NCBI GenBank assembly: GCA_038114465.1
Contig: JAYNQW010000002.1
Location: 124,001-188,000, forward strand
Source of the DNA: CALINB01 sp938045325
GTDB lineage: Bacteria; Pseudomonadota; Alphaproteobacteria; Rhodospirillales; CALINB01
Length of the DNA: 64,000 nt
Direction: 5' to 3'
The position numbers and the translations under genes are program-made. Under the pieces are notes generated by a model. It was not told the origin of the DNA. It did no database searches and saw nothing but the letters and a program-made list of their open reading frames with translations. Below, piece by piece: positions 44,059 to 52,800 of the stretch (position 1 is its first letter; every line of letters starts with the position of its first letter).

Positions 44059-44610
44059 CTATCCTTTAAACGGTTCTGAGGGATCCGCTAAAAAGGCCTT
44101 TTCTTCCGGTGTCGATGTCCGGCCCAACACGCCGTTGCGATAAGGATAACGGCCAAACCGTTGAATAATATCGCGATGAAGCATTTCAAATTTCAGATTT
44201 TCTTCTTGACCTAATGCTTTGAAAAGCTTCATGGCTTCATTGTGGTCTTCCAACGTTTCACTATGCATATAGGGTAAATAAAAAAACGCTCTCATTTGTT
44301 TTGAAAGCTTTTGATCGGCCCCCTCACCGACCGCCTGTTTTGCAAGACTGAGAGCGAGTTCGTCCCACGCAAATGCTTCCGCCCGGCCCCGAAATAAATT
44401 TCGTGAAAACTGATCTAGAATAATGATCTCGGCGAGTTGGCCTTCGGGTGAACTCCGCCAAGAAGTAAGGCCACCCGAAGTTGCCAACTCATGCAGGCCT
44501 AAAAATTTTGAACGAATTAAATTATCAAATTCATCATTTTGCGCATACCAATCAGACGGCCCATGTTCTTTAAACCAAAAATTGAGAAGCTCATGAATTC
44601 GATTAGTCAT
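44059..44610 (-). CDS. DUF924-family protein
   Basis: 183 residues, all-helical, TPR-like DUF924 fold. Family landmarks are LLNFWFKEHGPSDWYAQND, EIIILDQFSRNLFRG, LAKQAVGEGAD, FFYLPYMHSE and HRDIIQRFGRYPYRN. Function is unknown. It is convergent with the EncFtn-like gene, 16 bases between stops. Confidence 0.9.
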   Translation of the reverse strand: MTNRIHELLNFWFKEHGPSDWYAQNDEFDNLIRSKFLGLHELATSGGLTSWRSSPEGQLAEIIILDQFSRNLFRGRAEAFAWDELALSLAKQAVGEGADQKLSKQMRAFFYLPYMHSETLEDHNEAMKLFKALGQEENLKFEMLHRDIIQRFGRYPYRNGVLGRTSTPEEKAFLADPSEPFKG

Positions 44611-44816
44611 ATCGCAACAAAAGTAACCGTACTCTCTCCCGCCGTGTGTTGTTAAGTGTCAACCACAGACCTTAAACAATATCTTATCCATTTGGATTAT
44701 TTCAGGTCTCGACAAAACAGGCGATAGGAAAATAATAGCAAAATCAATTGCTTATTTAAGAAATATCATTAAGGTGCGGCATTGTGAGTAACCCGCTTTA
44801 CCGCTAAATTCCATCT

Positions 44817-45698
44817 ATGCCGTATCAAGTATCCCCCCTGAAGGCGCCAATCGGTGCTGAGGTCTTAAACCTCAAGTTGCAAGGTGAAATCGGTGACGAA
44901 GATCGCTCGACACTTCGCCAAGCATGGTTTGAACACAAAGTTCTTTTGTTTCGTGGTCAAACACTGACCTTCCAGCAACAAATTTCTTTCACACAAGTCT
45001 TCGGGGAGCTGGAAGCGCCGGTCATGCATTTGCTCAAGTATTCGGACGGTACGGGGCAGAAGTCGAGTGTCCCGCCCGAGATCACTATCGTGTCGAACAT
45101 TAAGGAAAACGGCAAAGCGATCGGGCAACTCGGCCATGGTGAGGCCTATTGGCATTCCGACAGCAATTTTATCGAAGAGCCGCCGGCCGGCGCGATGCTG
45201 CATGGGATTGAAACCCCCCCCAAAGGCGGTAATACAAGCTTCATCGATATGGTATCCGTGCTTGAAACATTACCGCCCGATTTGCGTGCGGCTATTGAAG
45301 GGCGGTATTGCAAACATGACCCTTCTCTTTCAAGCACCGGACAAAAACGTAAAGACTATGACGAAGTCACCGATGTCTCGAAAAGTTTAGGGCCGGAGCA
45401 CCCTCTCATCCGCACCCACCCGGTGACCAAACAGCAAATCCTGTTTCTCGGCCGGCGCGCCAATGCCTATATCGTCGGTCTGCCCATCGATGAAAGCGAA
45501 GACCTACTGGATAAACTTTGGGCGCATACGATGGCGCAAAATTGCGTGTATGAACATGTCTGGCAACCCGGTGATATCCTGCTTTGGGACAATCGGGCCG
45601 TCATGCATCGCCGCGATAGTTTTGACGACAGTCACCGGCGCTTAATGCACAAAACCGTGCTCAAGGGCGACAAACCCTTTTCGGCTTATGACGCATGA
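44817..45698 (+). CDS. TauD/TfdA-family dioxygenase paired with an MFS transporter
   Basis: 293 residues, Fe(II)/2-oxoglutarate dioxygenase. Iron ligands are in AYWHSDSNF (HxD) and WDNRAVMHRRDSFD (distal His); the 2-oxoglutarate Arg is in HRRLMHKT. N-terminal PIGAEVLNLKLQ is conserved. It differs from the tandem set at 12.7-16.2 kb (HSD rather than HTD), so it is not a recent copy. Its stop overlaps the MFS start by four bases, suggesting uptake or export and oxidation of one compound. Substrate unknown. Confidence 0.9.
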   Translation: MPYQVSPLKAPIGAEVLNLKLQGEIGDEDRSTLRQAWFEHKVLLFRGQTLTFQQQISFTQVFGELEAPVMHLLKYSDGTGQKSSVPPEITIVSNIKENGKAIGQLGHGEAYWHSDSNFIEEPPAGAMLHGIETPPKGGNTSFIDMVSVLETLPPDLRAAIEGRYCKHDPSLSSTGQKRKDYDEVTDVSKSLGPEHPLIRTHPVTKQQILFLGRRANAYIVGLPIDESEDLLDKLWAHTMAQNCVYEHVWQPGDILLWDNRAVMHRRDSFDDSHRRLMHKTVLKGDKPFSAYDA

Positions 45699-46966
45699 CA
45701 TCATCAGATTCATCGAGCCCGCTGCCCAAACAGCAGGACGGCCCATTCGCCTTGCTTGTCGATGGGCCCTACTTCCGCGTTTGGTTTGCAGGGGCACTGG
45801 CCAATGCCATGCGTTGGCTCGAGATGCTTGCCGTCGGCGTCTATGTTTATGACAAAACCCAATCGCCATTCTTAGTGGCTTTGGTGCTTTTTTGCCGGCA
45901 ACTGCCGCAGGTTTTATTCGGCGCCGTTCTCGGATCTATTGCCGATAAAATAAACAAAAAAACGCTGTTTATTATCGGCCTGATCACCGTCACCATCGTA
46001 TCAACCGTGCTTGGCGTTCTTCTCGTAACCGGCAAAGCTGAAATTTGGCATCTCGCGCTTGGCGCCGTGATCAGCGGTTTTTTGATGGCGATGGATTTCC
46101 CGGTACGCCGGAACATGCTGGGAGAAATTTGCGGTATGGATCGCATTAGCGCCGGTATGGCGCTCGATGCTTCGACGACGAATATTACTCGTATGATCGG
46201 CCCGGTAACCGGCGGCATCTTGCTTGAATTTATCGGTTTATACAGTGCGTTTTTTCTCGGTGCCGCCCTTCATGCTATCGCGCTGTTATTGATCATTACA
46301 CTGCCGTATCGCTCTGGCACCACCGTCAAACAAAAAACTTCAGACAATAAAAAAATTAGCGTAACTGCCGACATCATCGAAGCGATCCGTTTTGTCCGCC
46401 AGGATCAAGTAATTTTTGCCATGCTGGCCATCACACTGGCTCTCAACATGCTGGCAATGCCGTTCAATTCCATGATCCCAGTCATCGGCCGGGATGAACT
46501 GAATCTGAATGCCATCCACGTTGGCATTCTAGCCTCGGCCGAAGCGTTAGGCGCATTTATCGGTTGTATTCTGATAGCGTATTGGCGAACGGAACGATTT
46601 ACCCAAATCTTCTTGTTCGGTTCGGCGATTTATCTGGCTTTCCTGTTCTTTTTCTCGTTCTCCGGTTGGTACGTTTTATCTTTATCGCTGCTGTTTTTGT
46701 CGGGTCTCGGTCATTCTGGATTTTCGGTTGGCCAAAGCACACTCGCTTTTACCCGGCCAACCCCCGAAATCCGCGGCCGCATTATGGGTGTCCTCTCCAT
46801 GACCATCGGCATCCAACCACTAGGCATCCTTCACGTCGGTTTGCTGGCTGAATATTTTGGCGGATCGACTGCCGTCATGATCATGACGGCAGAAGGCTTA
46901 ATTGCCCTTCTCGTTTGCTGGTACCTCTGGCCCGATATGCAGCGCGACAATAAATCGACCAAATAA
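45695..46966 (+). CDS. MFS transporter
   Basis: 423 residues with about 12 hydrophobic segments in two halves separated by a charged loop (VKQKTSDNKKISVTAD, near residue 215). The motif A-like loop is GSIADKINKKT between helices 2 and 3. The shape is like the EntS/DHA3 drug or siderophore exporters. The ATGA overlap with the upstream dioxygenase indicates coupled translation and a shared role. Direction and substrate are not decidable. Confidence 0.88.
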   Translation: MTSSDSSSPLPKQQDGPFALLVDGPYFRVWFAGALANAMRWLEMLAVGVYVYDKTQSPFLVALVLFCRQLPQVLFGAVLGSIADKINKKTLFIIGLITVTIVSTVLGVLLVTGKAEIWHLALGAVISGFLMAMDFPVRRNMLGEICGMDRISAGMALDASTTNITRMIGPVTGGILLEFIGLYSAFFLGAALHAIALLLIITLPYRSGTTVKQKTSDNKKISVTADIIEAIRFVRQDQVIFAMLAITLALNMLAMPFNSMIPVIGRDELNLNAIHVGILASAEALGAFIGCILIAYWRTERFTQIFLFGSAIYLAFLFFFSFSGWYVLSLSLLFLSGLGHSGFSVGQSTLAFTRPTPEIRGRIMGVLSMTIGIQPLGILHVGLLAEYFGGSTAVMIMTAEGLIALLVCWYLWPDMQRDNKSTK

Positions 46967-46974
46967 ATTTCTGT

Positions 46975-47883
46975 TTATTTGCCCAAAAGCAAAATCAAAA
47001 TACCGGCGACGATGGCAAGGATACCGGCGACCTCCATCGCATTCGATTTTTCCTTAAAGATAAAAACTGATGTTAAAAACATAAAGACCAGCTCAATATG
47101 CCCCAACGCACGAACATAAGCCGCGTTTTGAATGGTAAATGCAGTAAACCAGCCGACAGAGCCGACCACGCCGGCCACACCGACCATCAGCGCCGGTTTC
47201 CAATTGCGCAAGACCGCGGTCATTTGACCGGGCTCACGCATGCGCAGGTAAAGCCCCATCAGCACCGTTTGCAAGACGGTCGCGACCGCCAACGCGTAAG
47301 CCGCCTGCATGATGAACCCCTCGCCGCCCAGCGACAAGGATGCCCCCCGGTAAAACACGACCGATGCGCCAAGGAACGTGCCGCTCGCCAAGCCGATCAG
47401 CGTCGGTTTTTCCGTCAAGCTGGTCAGTAAATTGCGCCAGCTTATTTTTTGCTGGGAGACGGACAACGCCATCACACCGAATAAGCTTACGATAATCGCA
47501 ACAACGGCCGTGATCGATAAAGTATCACCGAGAATCAAAAAGCCCAGTATGGCGACTTGGATCACTTCGGTCTTCGAAAAGGTCGTGCCGACGGTGAAAT
47601 TCCGGAACGAAAAAAGCCAGATCAGAAAAACCGTGAACATAATCTGTGTCACGGCACCTAAGAGAATATAAATGAAAAACGTACCGTTCGGTTCGGGCCA
47701 GGCGAAACCGCCGAACTGATGCAAACCGTAGCAATAAAGGATTGCAAACGGCCAAGCGTAAAAGAACCGGACATAGGCGGCACCGGCCGTGCTTAAACTT
47801 CCCGTTAAGTATTTCTGCAGGGCCGAACGCAAATTTTGTAAAAATGCGGCGACGACTGTGATGGGAACCCAGAGTTCAAACAT
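46975..47883 (-). CDS. DMT-superfamily (EamA) transporter
   Basis: 302 residues, ten predicted helices in two EamA halves. The start MFELWVPITVVAAFLQNLRSAL at 47883 is typical for this subfamily; a frame open 13 codons upstream adds a non-membrane extension (SGARHICGAQF) and is less likely. The second repeat ends HIELVFMFLTSVFIFKEKSN followed by a last helix. It is convergent with the MFS gene, eight bases between stops. Substrate unknown. Confidence 0.88.
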   Translation of the reverse strand: MFELWVPITVVAAFLQNLRSALQKYLTGSLSTAGAAYVRFFYAWPFAILYCYGLHQFGGFAWPEPNGTFFIYILLGAVTQIMFTVFLIWLFSFRNFTVGTTFSKTEVIQVAILGFLILGDTLSITAVVAIIVSLFGVMALSVSQQKISWRNLLTSLTEKPTLIGLASGTFLGASVVFYRGASLSLGGEGFIMQAAYALAVATVLQTVLMGLYLRMREPGQMTAVLRNWKPALMVGVAGVVGSVGWFTAFTIQNAAYVRALGHIELVFMFLTSVFIFKEKSNAMEVAGILAIVAGILILLLGK

Positions 47884-47987
47884 GGTGAATTGCGCCCCGC
47901 AAATATGCCGAGCGCCAGACATAGAAGGATGTCCGGCTCAATTCCAGTAATTTTGATTTAATAGAGAGAAAAAATAAGTAAAACGGT

Positions 47988-48191
47988 TTAGAAGCCTTCG
48001 AGTTGAAGGCGTTTGCGTTCCAGCTTACGGGCCCGGCTAACGGCTTCGGCTTTTTTCCGGACACGGCGTTCGGAAGGTTTTTCATAGGAACGGCGACGTT
48101 TCATTTCGCGCCATAAACCTTCGCGTTGCATTTTTTTCTTAAGCGCTTTGAGCGCTTGATCGACGTTGTTATCCCGAACAGTGACGTACAC
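47988..48191 (-). CDS. rpsU: 30S ribosomal protein S21
   Basis: 67 residues beginning MYVTVRDNNVDQALKALKKK, the invariant bS21 core, with basic REMKRRRSYEKPSERRVRKK and a charged tail. The start is GTG at 48191 with GAGGAGAG just upstream. S21 takes part in anti-Shine-Dalgarno-dependent initiation. A structured leader of up to 300 bases precedes it. Confidence 0.97.
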   Translation of the reverse strand: MYVTVRDNNVDQALKALKKKMQREGLWREMKRRRSYEKPSERRVRKKAEAVSRARKLERKRLQLEGF

Positions 48192-48290
48192 GCTTTGGAT
48201 CTCTCCTCGATAATAAAAACTTTTCGCTCCCCGACCCCTGACTTAATCTGAGGCCCGGACGACCAAATTACTTAGCTTCGATAATTGCTG

Positions 48291-48351
48291 CTTCAGGCGC
48301 TGCCGAATCAGGCAGCCGAAGCGTGGGGCTTTGTAAGGTTTTAAGGCCCAC
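48291..48351 (-). promoter_or_regulatory. Two hairpins upstream of rpsU
   Basis: The 310-base gap between rpsU and fliN holds two stems: GCTGCC/GGCAGC extended by CTTC/GAAG (48291-48321), and GTGGGGCTT/AAGGCCCAC with one mismatch (48323-48351). They lie 100-160 bases before the rpsU start on its strand. They could be a transcript leader; no known riboswitch is recognised. Confidence 0.3.
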
Positions 48352-48501
48352 GGGGCAAGTATTTTCCGTGAAATTTGGCTGTTTTAACAGGCGATTCGGC
48401 CAATTTGCCTTCCATTCTTGTCATATTCAGACCATTCGATGAAAAATTTGCTCAGGGAATCTTAAGGATTTTGCCGTGAAATCGCAGAATCAGGGTCATG
48501 G

Positions 48502-48855
48502 ATGGACCCTCAATACGAACACGACTACCCTACAGGCGTCGATAGATCAGCGAGACCAGCCATGGCCGATAACGCACCGGAAGACGAAAATGAAGACGTC
48601 GAAGCCCGCCTCGGGATCAACGTCGAGCTGGTTGCTGTTCTTGGCGCATCTGATATGAAAATCAGTCAGCTTTTGAAAATGGGCCGTGGCGCGGTGGTAC
48701 AACTAGACCGTCACGTGGGTGATGAAATCGAGGTCTACGCCAATAAACAACTTATTGCCCGGGGTGAAGTCGTCGTTGTCGAAGATAAACTGGGCGTCAA
48801 TCTTACAAAGATATTCAAAAGTAATATTTTGCGTAAAGAAGTCCCGCAAAGCTGA
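48502..48855 (+). CDS. fliN: Flagellar motor switch protein FliN
   Basis: 117 residues. An acidic N-terminal region (PEDENEDVEARLG) precedes a SpoA/FliN domain: INVELVAVLGASDMKISQLLKMGRGAVVQL, VYANKQLIARGEVVVVEDKLGV. It forms the C-ring switch with FliM and FliG and binds the export apparatus. An ATG at 48562 (MADNAPEDENE) is an alternative start; the 48502 ATG has CAGGGTC ahead of it. No other flagellar gene is in the window, so this copy is isolated. Confidence 0.92.
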   Translation: MDPQYEHDYPTGVDRSARPAMADNAPEDENEDVEARLGINVELVAVLGASDMKISQLLKMGRGAVVQLDRHVGDEIEVYANKQLIARGEVVVVEDKLGVNLTKIFKSNILRKEVPQS

Positions 48856-48912
48856 TATTCTTGACTTTAATGTGATTGCGGGCGACCGAACTTCACCGGC
48901 GCAAAATGGGCC

Positions 48913-49569
48913 ATGCCGAAAAACAATTCCATTACGATCGATATCTTGTTCGACCCGATTTGTCCGTGGTGCTTTATCGGCAAGCGCCGGTTGGATGAAG
49001 CGATTCACCAACGCCCCGGCTTAAACGTAAAACGCCGTTGGCGGCCTTTTCTGCTCAATCCGGAAATGCCAAACGAGGGCTTAGACCGAACCGCTTATTT
49101 AGTCCGTAAATTCGGCAGCGAAGAACGGGTCCGGCGGGTGTATGGTGCCATCGAAGAAGCCGGCCTGTCTGTTGAAATCGACTTTGCTTTTGATCGGATT
49201 AAACAAACACCCAATACGGTCGATGCCCATCGTGTCGTTCGTTTTGCCGACCAATATGATAAGGCCGATGTTACCGCCGAAATGCTGTTTAATCGATATT
49301 TCATCGATGGCGATAATATCGGTGATCGGAAAATTTTGTGCGATATCGCCGAAAAAGCCGGGCTCGATATTGATAAACTGCAAACCTATCTCGATAGCGA
49401 TGACGATATTGAACTCATCTACGAAGAAAACGCCCGCGCCCATCGCATGGGTGTGAACGGCGTTCCCTCCTTTCTGTTCAACGAAAGCATGGTGATTTCC
49501 GGCGCCCAGGAACCTCAAGTGTTAGCCCGAATGCTCGATGCTGCCTTAACGGCGGATACAGCGGCTTAA
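48913..49569 (+). CDS. DsbA-family (FrnE-like) oxidoreductase
   Basis: 218 residues, thioredoxin fold with a helical insertion. The redox motif CPWC lies in FDPICPWCFIGKRRL near residue 19. The cis-Pro loop is GVNGVPSFLF near residue 180. There is no signal peptide, so it is cytosolic, which fits the FrnE subgroup of DsbA-like proteins rather than periplasmic DsbA. The partner is unknown. It follows fliN by 57 bases but probably has no functional link. Confidence 0.9.
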   Translation: MPKNNSITIDILFDPICPWCFIGKRRLDEAIHQRPGLNVKRRWRPFLLNPEMPNEGLDRTAYLVRKFGSEERVRRVYGAIEEAGLSVEIDFAFDRIKQTPNTVDAHRVVRFADQYDKADVTAEMLFNRYFIDGDNIGDRKILCDIAEKAGLDIDKLQTYLDSDDDIELIYEENARAHRMGVNGVPSFLFNESMVISGAQEPQVLARMLDAALTADTAA

Positions 49570-49694
49570 TCGCTGAATTTGCAATTCATTCACGCACCGT
49601 GATTTCCTTGTAATTTTATGAGCAAAAGACCCGGAATATACGGGTTTCTACGCACACACTATTCGTATTTCCCTAATAGAATCTGTTGCTTAGT

Positions 49695-49710
49695 TGTGAC
49701 CATTATCACA
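49695..49710. promoter_or_regulatory. Perfect CRP-type box TGTGA-N6-TCACA
   Basis: TGTGA at 49695-49699 and TCACA at 49706-49710 with six bases between match the CRP consensus exactly. It lies directly before the first hairpin of the candidate sRNA, where it would overlap or flank the promoter. Binding by a CRP/FNR-family protein is inferred. Confidence 0.5.
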
Positions 49711-49826
49711 GCGTCGTTCAGATGAATGCTCTAGAACGACAATATGCACTCTGGAGCCTCCCTGTTTACCAGACTGCATATCCTCCCTGTTAAACTTACC
49801 GGGCCATCGTGGCCCGGTATTTTTTT
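49711..49826 (+). ncRNA. Candidate trans-acting small RNA with anti-Shine-Dalgarno motifs
   Basis: Three clean hairpins in a gene-free stretch: GTCGTTC/GAACGAC (49713-49719 / 49734-49740); ATATGCA plus TCTGG against CCAGA plus TGCATAT (49742-49781, one C-C mismatch); and a 10-bp terminator (49797-49819) with seven T. The sequence CCTCCCTGTT occurs twice, in the loop of hairpin 2 (49757-49766) and in the single strand before the terminator (49782-49791). Unpaired pyrimidine anti-SD motifs with this layout recall the alphaproteobacterial alpha-r14/CCUCCUCCC sRNAs. The 5' end is estimated; no clear -35/-10 could be fixed. Confidence 0.7.
49797..49826 (+). terminator. Intrinsic terminator of the candidate sRNA
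   Basis: Perfect 10-bp stem TACCGGGCCA / TGGCCCGGTA with a TCG loop, then seven T residues. Its end overlaps the stop codon of the convergent mfd gene. Confidence 0.93.
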
Positions 49827-52800
49827 ATGAAGCTGCTGCCATATCACCGGCGATTTTGATCAGATCGTTTAAAAGGTAACGCACCCCGTTCAATCGGTCA
49901 CCGGGCGTTTCCCACACGCGGTTAAAGACCAACGTATGATCATGACGCAGTTTTACCGTGCCGGCGTTGTCCATCATGAAGCTGACCAGGCCTTCCGGGT
50001 TTGCAAACGTATTATTGCGAAAACTGATGACGGCCCCTTTCGGTCCCGCATCGATCTTCTCGACACCGACATCCTTGCACAACTGCTTAATGGCCATTAC
50101 CTGCATGAGGTTTTCGACTTCATCTGGCAATGAGCCGAAACGGTCAATCAATTCCGCGGCAAACGATTCAATCTTCTGCGGTTTCGTCAGGCTTGCCAAA
50201 CGGCGATAGAGCACCAGACGAACATTCAAATCTTCGACATAAGTTTCAGGAATGAGGACCGGCATGCCGATACCGATTTGCGGGCTCCAATCGTCGTGAT
50301 CCGCGTCACCCTTATCGATCCCCCGCGCTTCGGCAACAGCTTCTTCAAGCAATTGCTGATAAAGCTCGATCCCGACTTCGCGGATGTGACCCGATTGCTC
50401 TTCACCGAGCAGATTGCCCGCCCCTCTGATATCGAGGTCATGACTGGCAAGCGTAAACCCGGCGCCTAAGGTATCGAGGGTATGCATGACCTCGAGGCGC
50501 TTTTCCGCGGCTTTCGTCAACTTATGGTCGTTCGGCAGCGTTAAATATGCATACGCCCTGATTTTTGAGCGCCCGACCCGTCCGCGCAGTTGATAGAGCT
50601 GCGCCAAACCGAACCGGTCGGCCCGGTGAATAATGATGGTGTTCACGGTCGGCATGTCCAAACCGGACTCGATAATATTGGTCGAAAGTAATAAATCGTA
50701 AGCACCGTCATAAAACGCCGTCATGGTGGCTTCGAGATCATTCGGGCTTAAACGGCCGTGAACGATGGCGACTTTAACGTCCGGCACGAGTTCTTTGAGC
50801 GCTTCGGACACGCCATTCAAGTCCTGAATGCGCGGGCACACGTAAAAGATCTGCCCGCCCCGGAATCGTTCGCGAAGAATCGCTTCGCGGATAACGACTG
50901 GATCATACGGCAGAATAAACGTACGCACGGCGAGACGATCCACCGGCGGTGTCGTAATCAGGCTCATTTCGCGCACACCGGACAACGCAAGCTGCAGGGT
51001 ACGCGGGATCGGTGTCGCGGTCAGTGTCAGCACGTGAACGTCGGCCTTCAAGGCTTTCAATTTTTCTTTATGGGCGACGCCGAAATGCTGTTCTTCGTCG
51101 ATCACCAGTAAACCAAGATCCTGAAACGCGATATCCTTTGCGAGCAGCGCATGTGTGCCGATGACGATATCGACCTCTCCCTGCCTTAGCTTTTCTTTCA
51201 CCGTTTGCGCATTCTTTTGAGTTACCAGCCGGGACAATTGCGCGACTTGAACCGGCAAATCCGCAAATCGCTCTGTAAACAACTGAAAATGCTGACGCGC
51301 CAAAAGCGTTGTCGGCACAACGACGGCGACCTGCTTGCCTTCCATGACGGTTGCGAAAGCGGCCCGCATGGCAACTTCGGTTTTACCGAAACCGACATCG
51401 CCGCAAACCAGCCGGTCCATCGGGCGGCCGCTGGCAAGATCGCTCAAAGTATCGTTGATTGCCCGGAGCTGATCATCGGTCTCGCTATAGGGAAAACGGG
51501 CGCAAAACGCGTTTAAAACATCGGCGTCCGGGGATAGTTTCATACCGGGATTGAGGCTTCGCGTGGCGGCGATTTTAATCAGCTCATCGGCCATATCCCG
51601 AAGCCGCTTCTTCAACTTAGCTTTCCGGGCCTGCCATGCTGCACCGCCGAGTTTATCGAGTTGAACGGCAGCATCTTCCGAGCCGAAACGGGTAATGACC
51701 TCAAGGTTTTCGACCGGCAGGAACAACTTAGCGCCACCGCCGTAGACTAAACGCAAGCAATCATGCGGCGCACCGGCGACTTCAATGCCTTCAAGGCCCT
51801 CAAAACGCCCGATGCCGTGATCGATATGCACGACCAAATCGCCTTCTTGTAAGGCGGAGGCCTCGGTAATGATGTTTTCCGGATCAAATAGCGTTTGTGA
51901 GCGGCGAACCAACCGTTCGCCGAAGATGTCCGGTTCTGCAATGATTGTAAACGCCGGCGCCGATAGGCCGCGCTCTAACCCGGACACCGCCGTTGCTACT
52001 GTCATCGGTGGTAACATGAGAAAATCTTGCCAATGTGCAACCGTCTGCGTCCCATCCAAGCCATGATCGGCCAATTGTGCAACCAGCCGGTCGCGTGCAC
52101 CTTCACTGAATGCCGTTAATAAAACCCGCCTGCCTTCAGCGCGTTCCGAATCAATAAAATCCTTGAGGGCTTCAAAAACAGACACATCGGTCCGTACCCG
52201 CGCATCGGCAAAATCCCGGCCCGGTTTAACACCAAGGCCAACCGCGTTCTCGGTCTCATCCGGCAAATCAAAAGGCGTGAAAACGCCTGCGTTTCTGCCG
52301 GCCAACTGATCGGCCCATTCCCCGGCATCAAGATACAACCGGTCCGGTGGTACTGGATTATAAACCAGTGTTTCACCCGCCATGCCCTGCTCGGTAATGT
52401 TGGCACGGGCCATATAATATTCACGGATTAAATCCTGGCGTGCCTCGATGGCTTCTTCGGCTTGATGATCGAGCACAATCGCCGCATCCGGCAGATAATC
52501 AAACAGCGTTTCCAAGCAATCGTAAAAAAGCGACAACCAGTGCTCCATGCCCATATGGCGGCGGCCCGCGGAGATCGACTCATATAACGGATCGTCTTTG
52601 CCGACGGCGCCGAACAGCTCCCGATATTGAGACCGAAACCGGGAAATTGAGGCTTCATCGAGGTTAATTTCACTGATCGGTTTAAAGGAAAGCGCCTGGA
52701 TTTGATGCGTTGTCCGTTGTGTGGTCGGATCAAACGCCCGGATACTTTCGATTTCGTCACCGAAAAAGTCGAGGCGATACGGCGTTTCGTGACCGGACGG

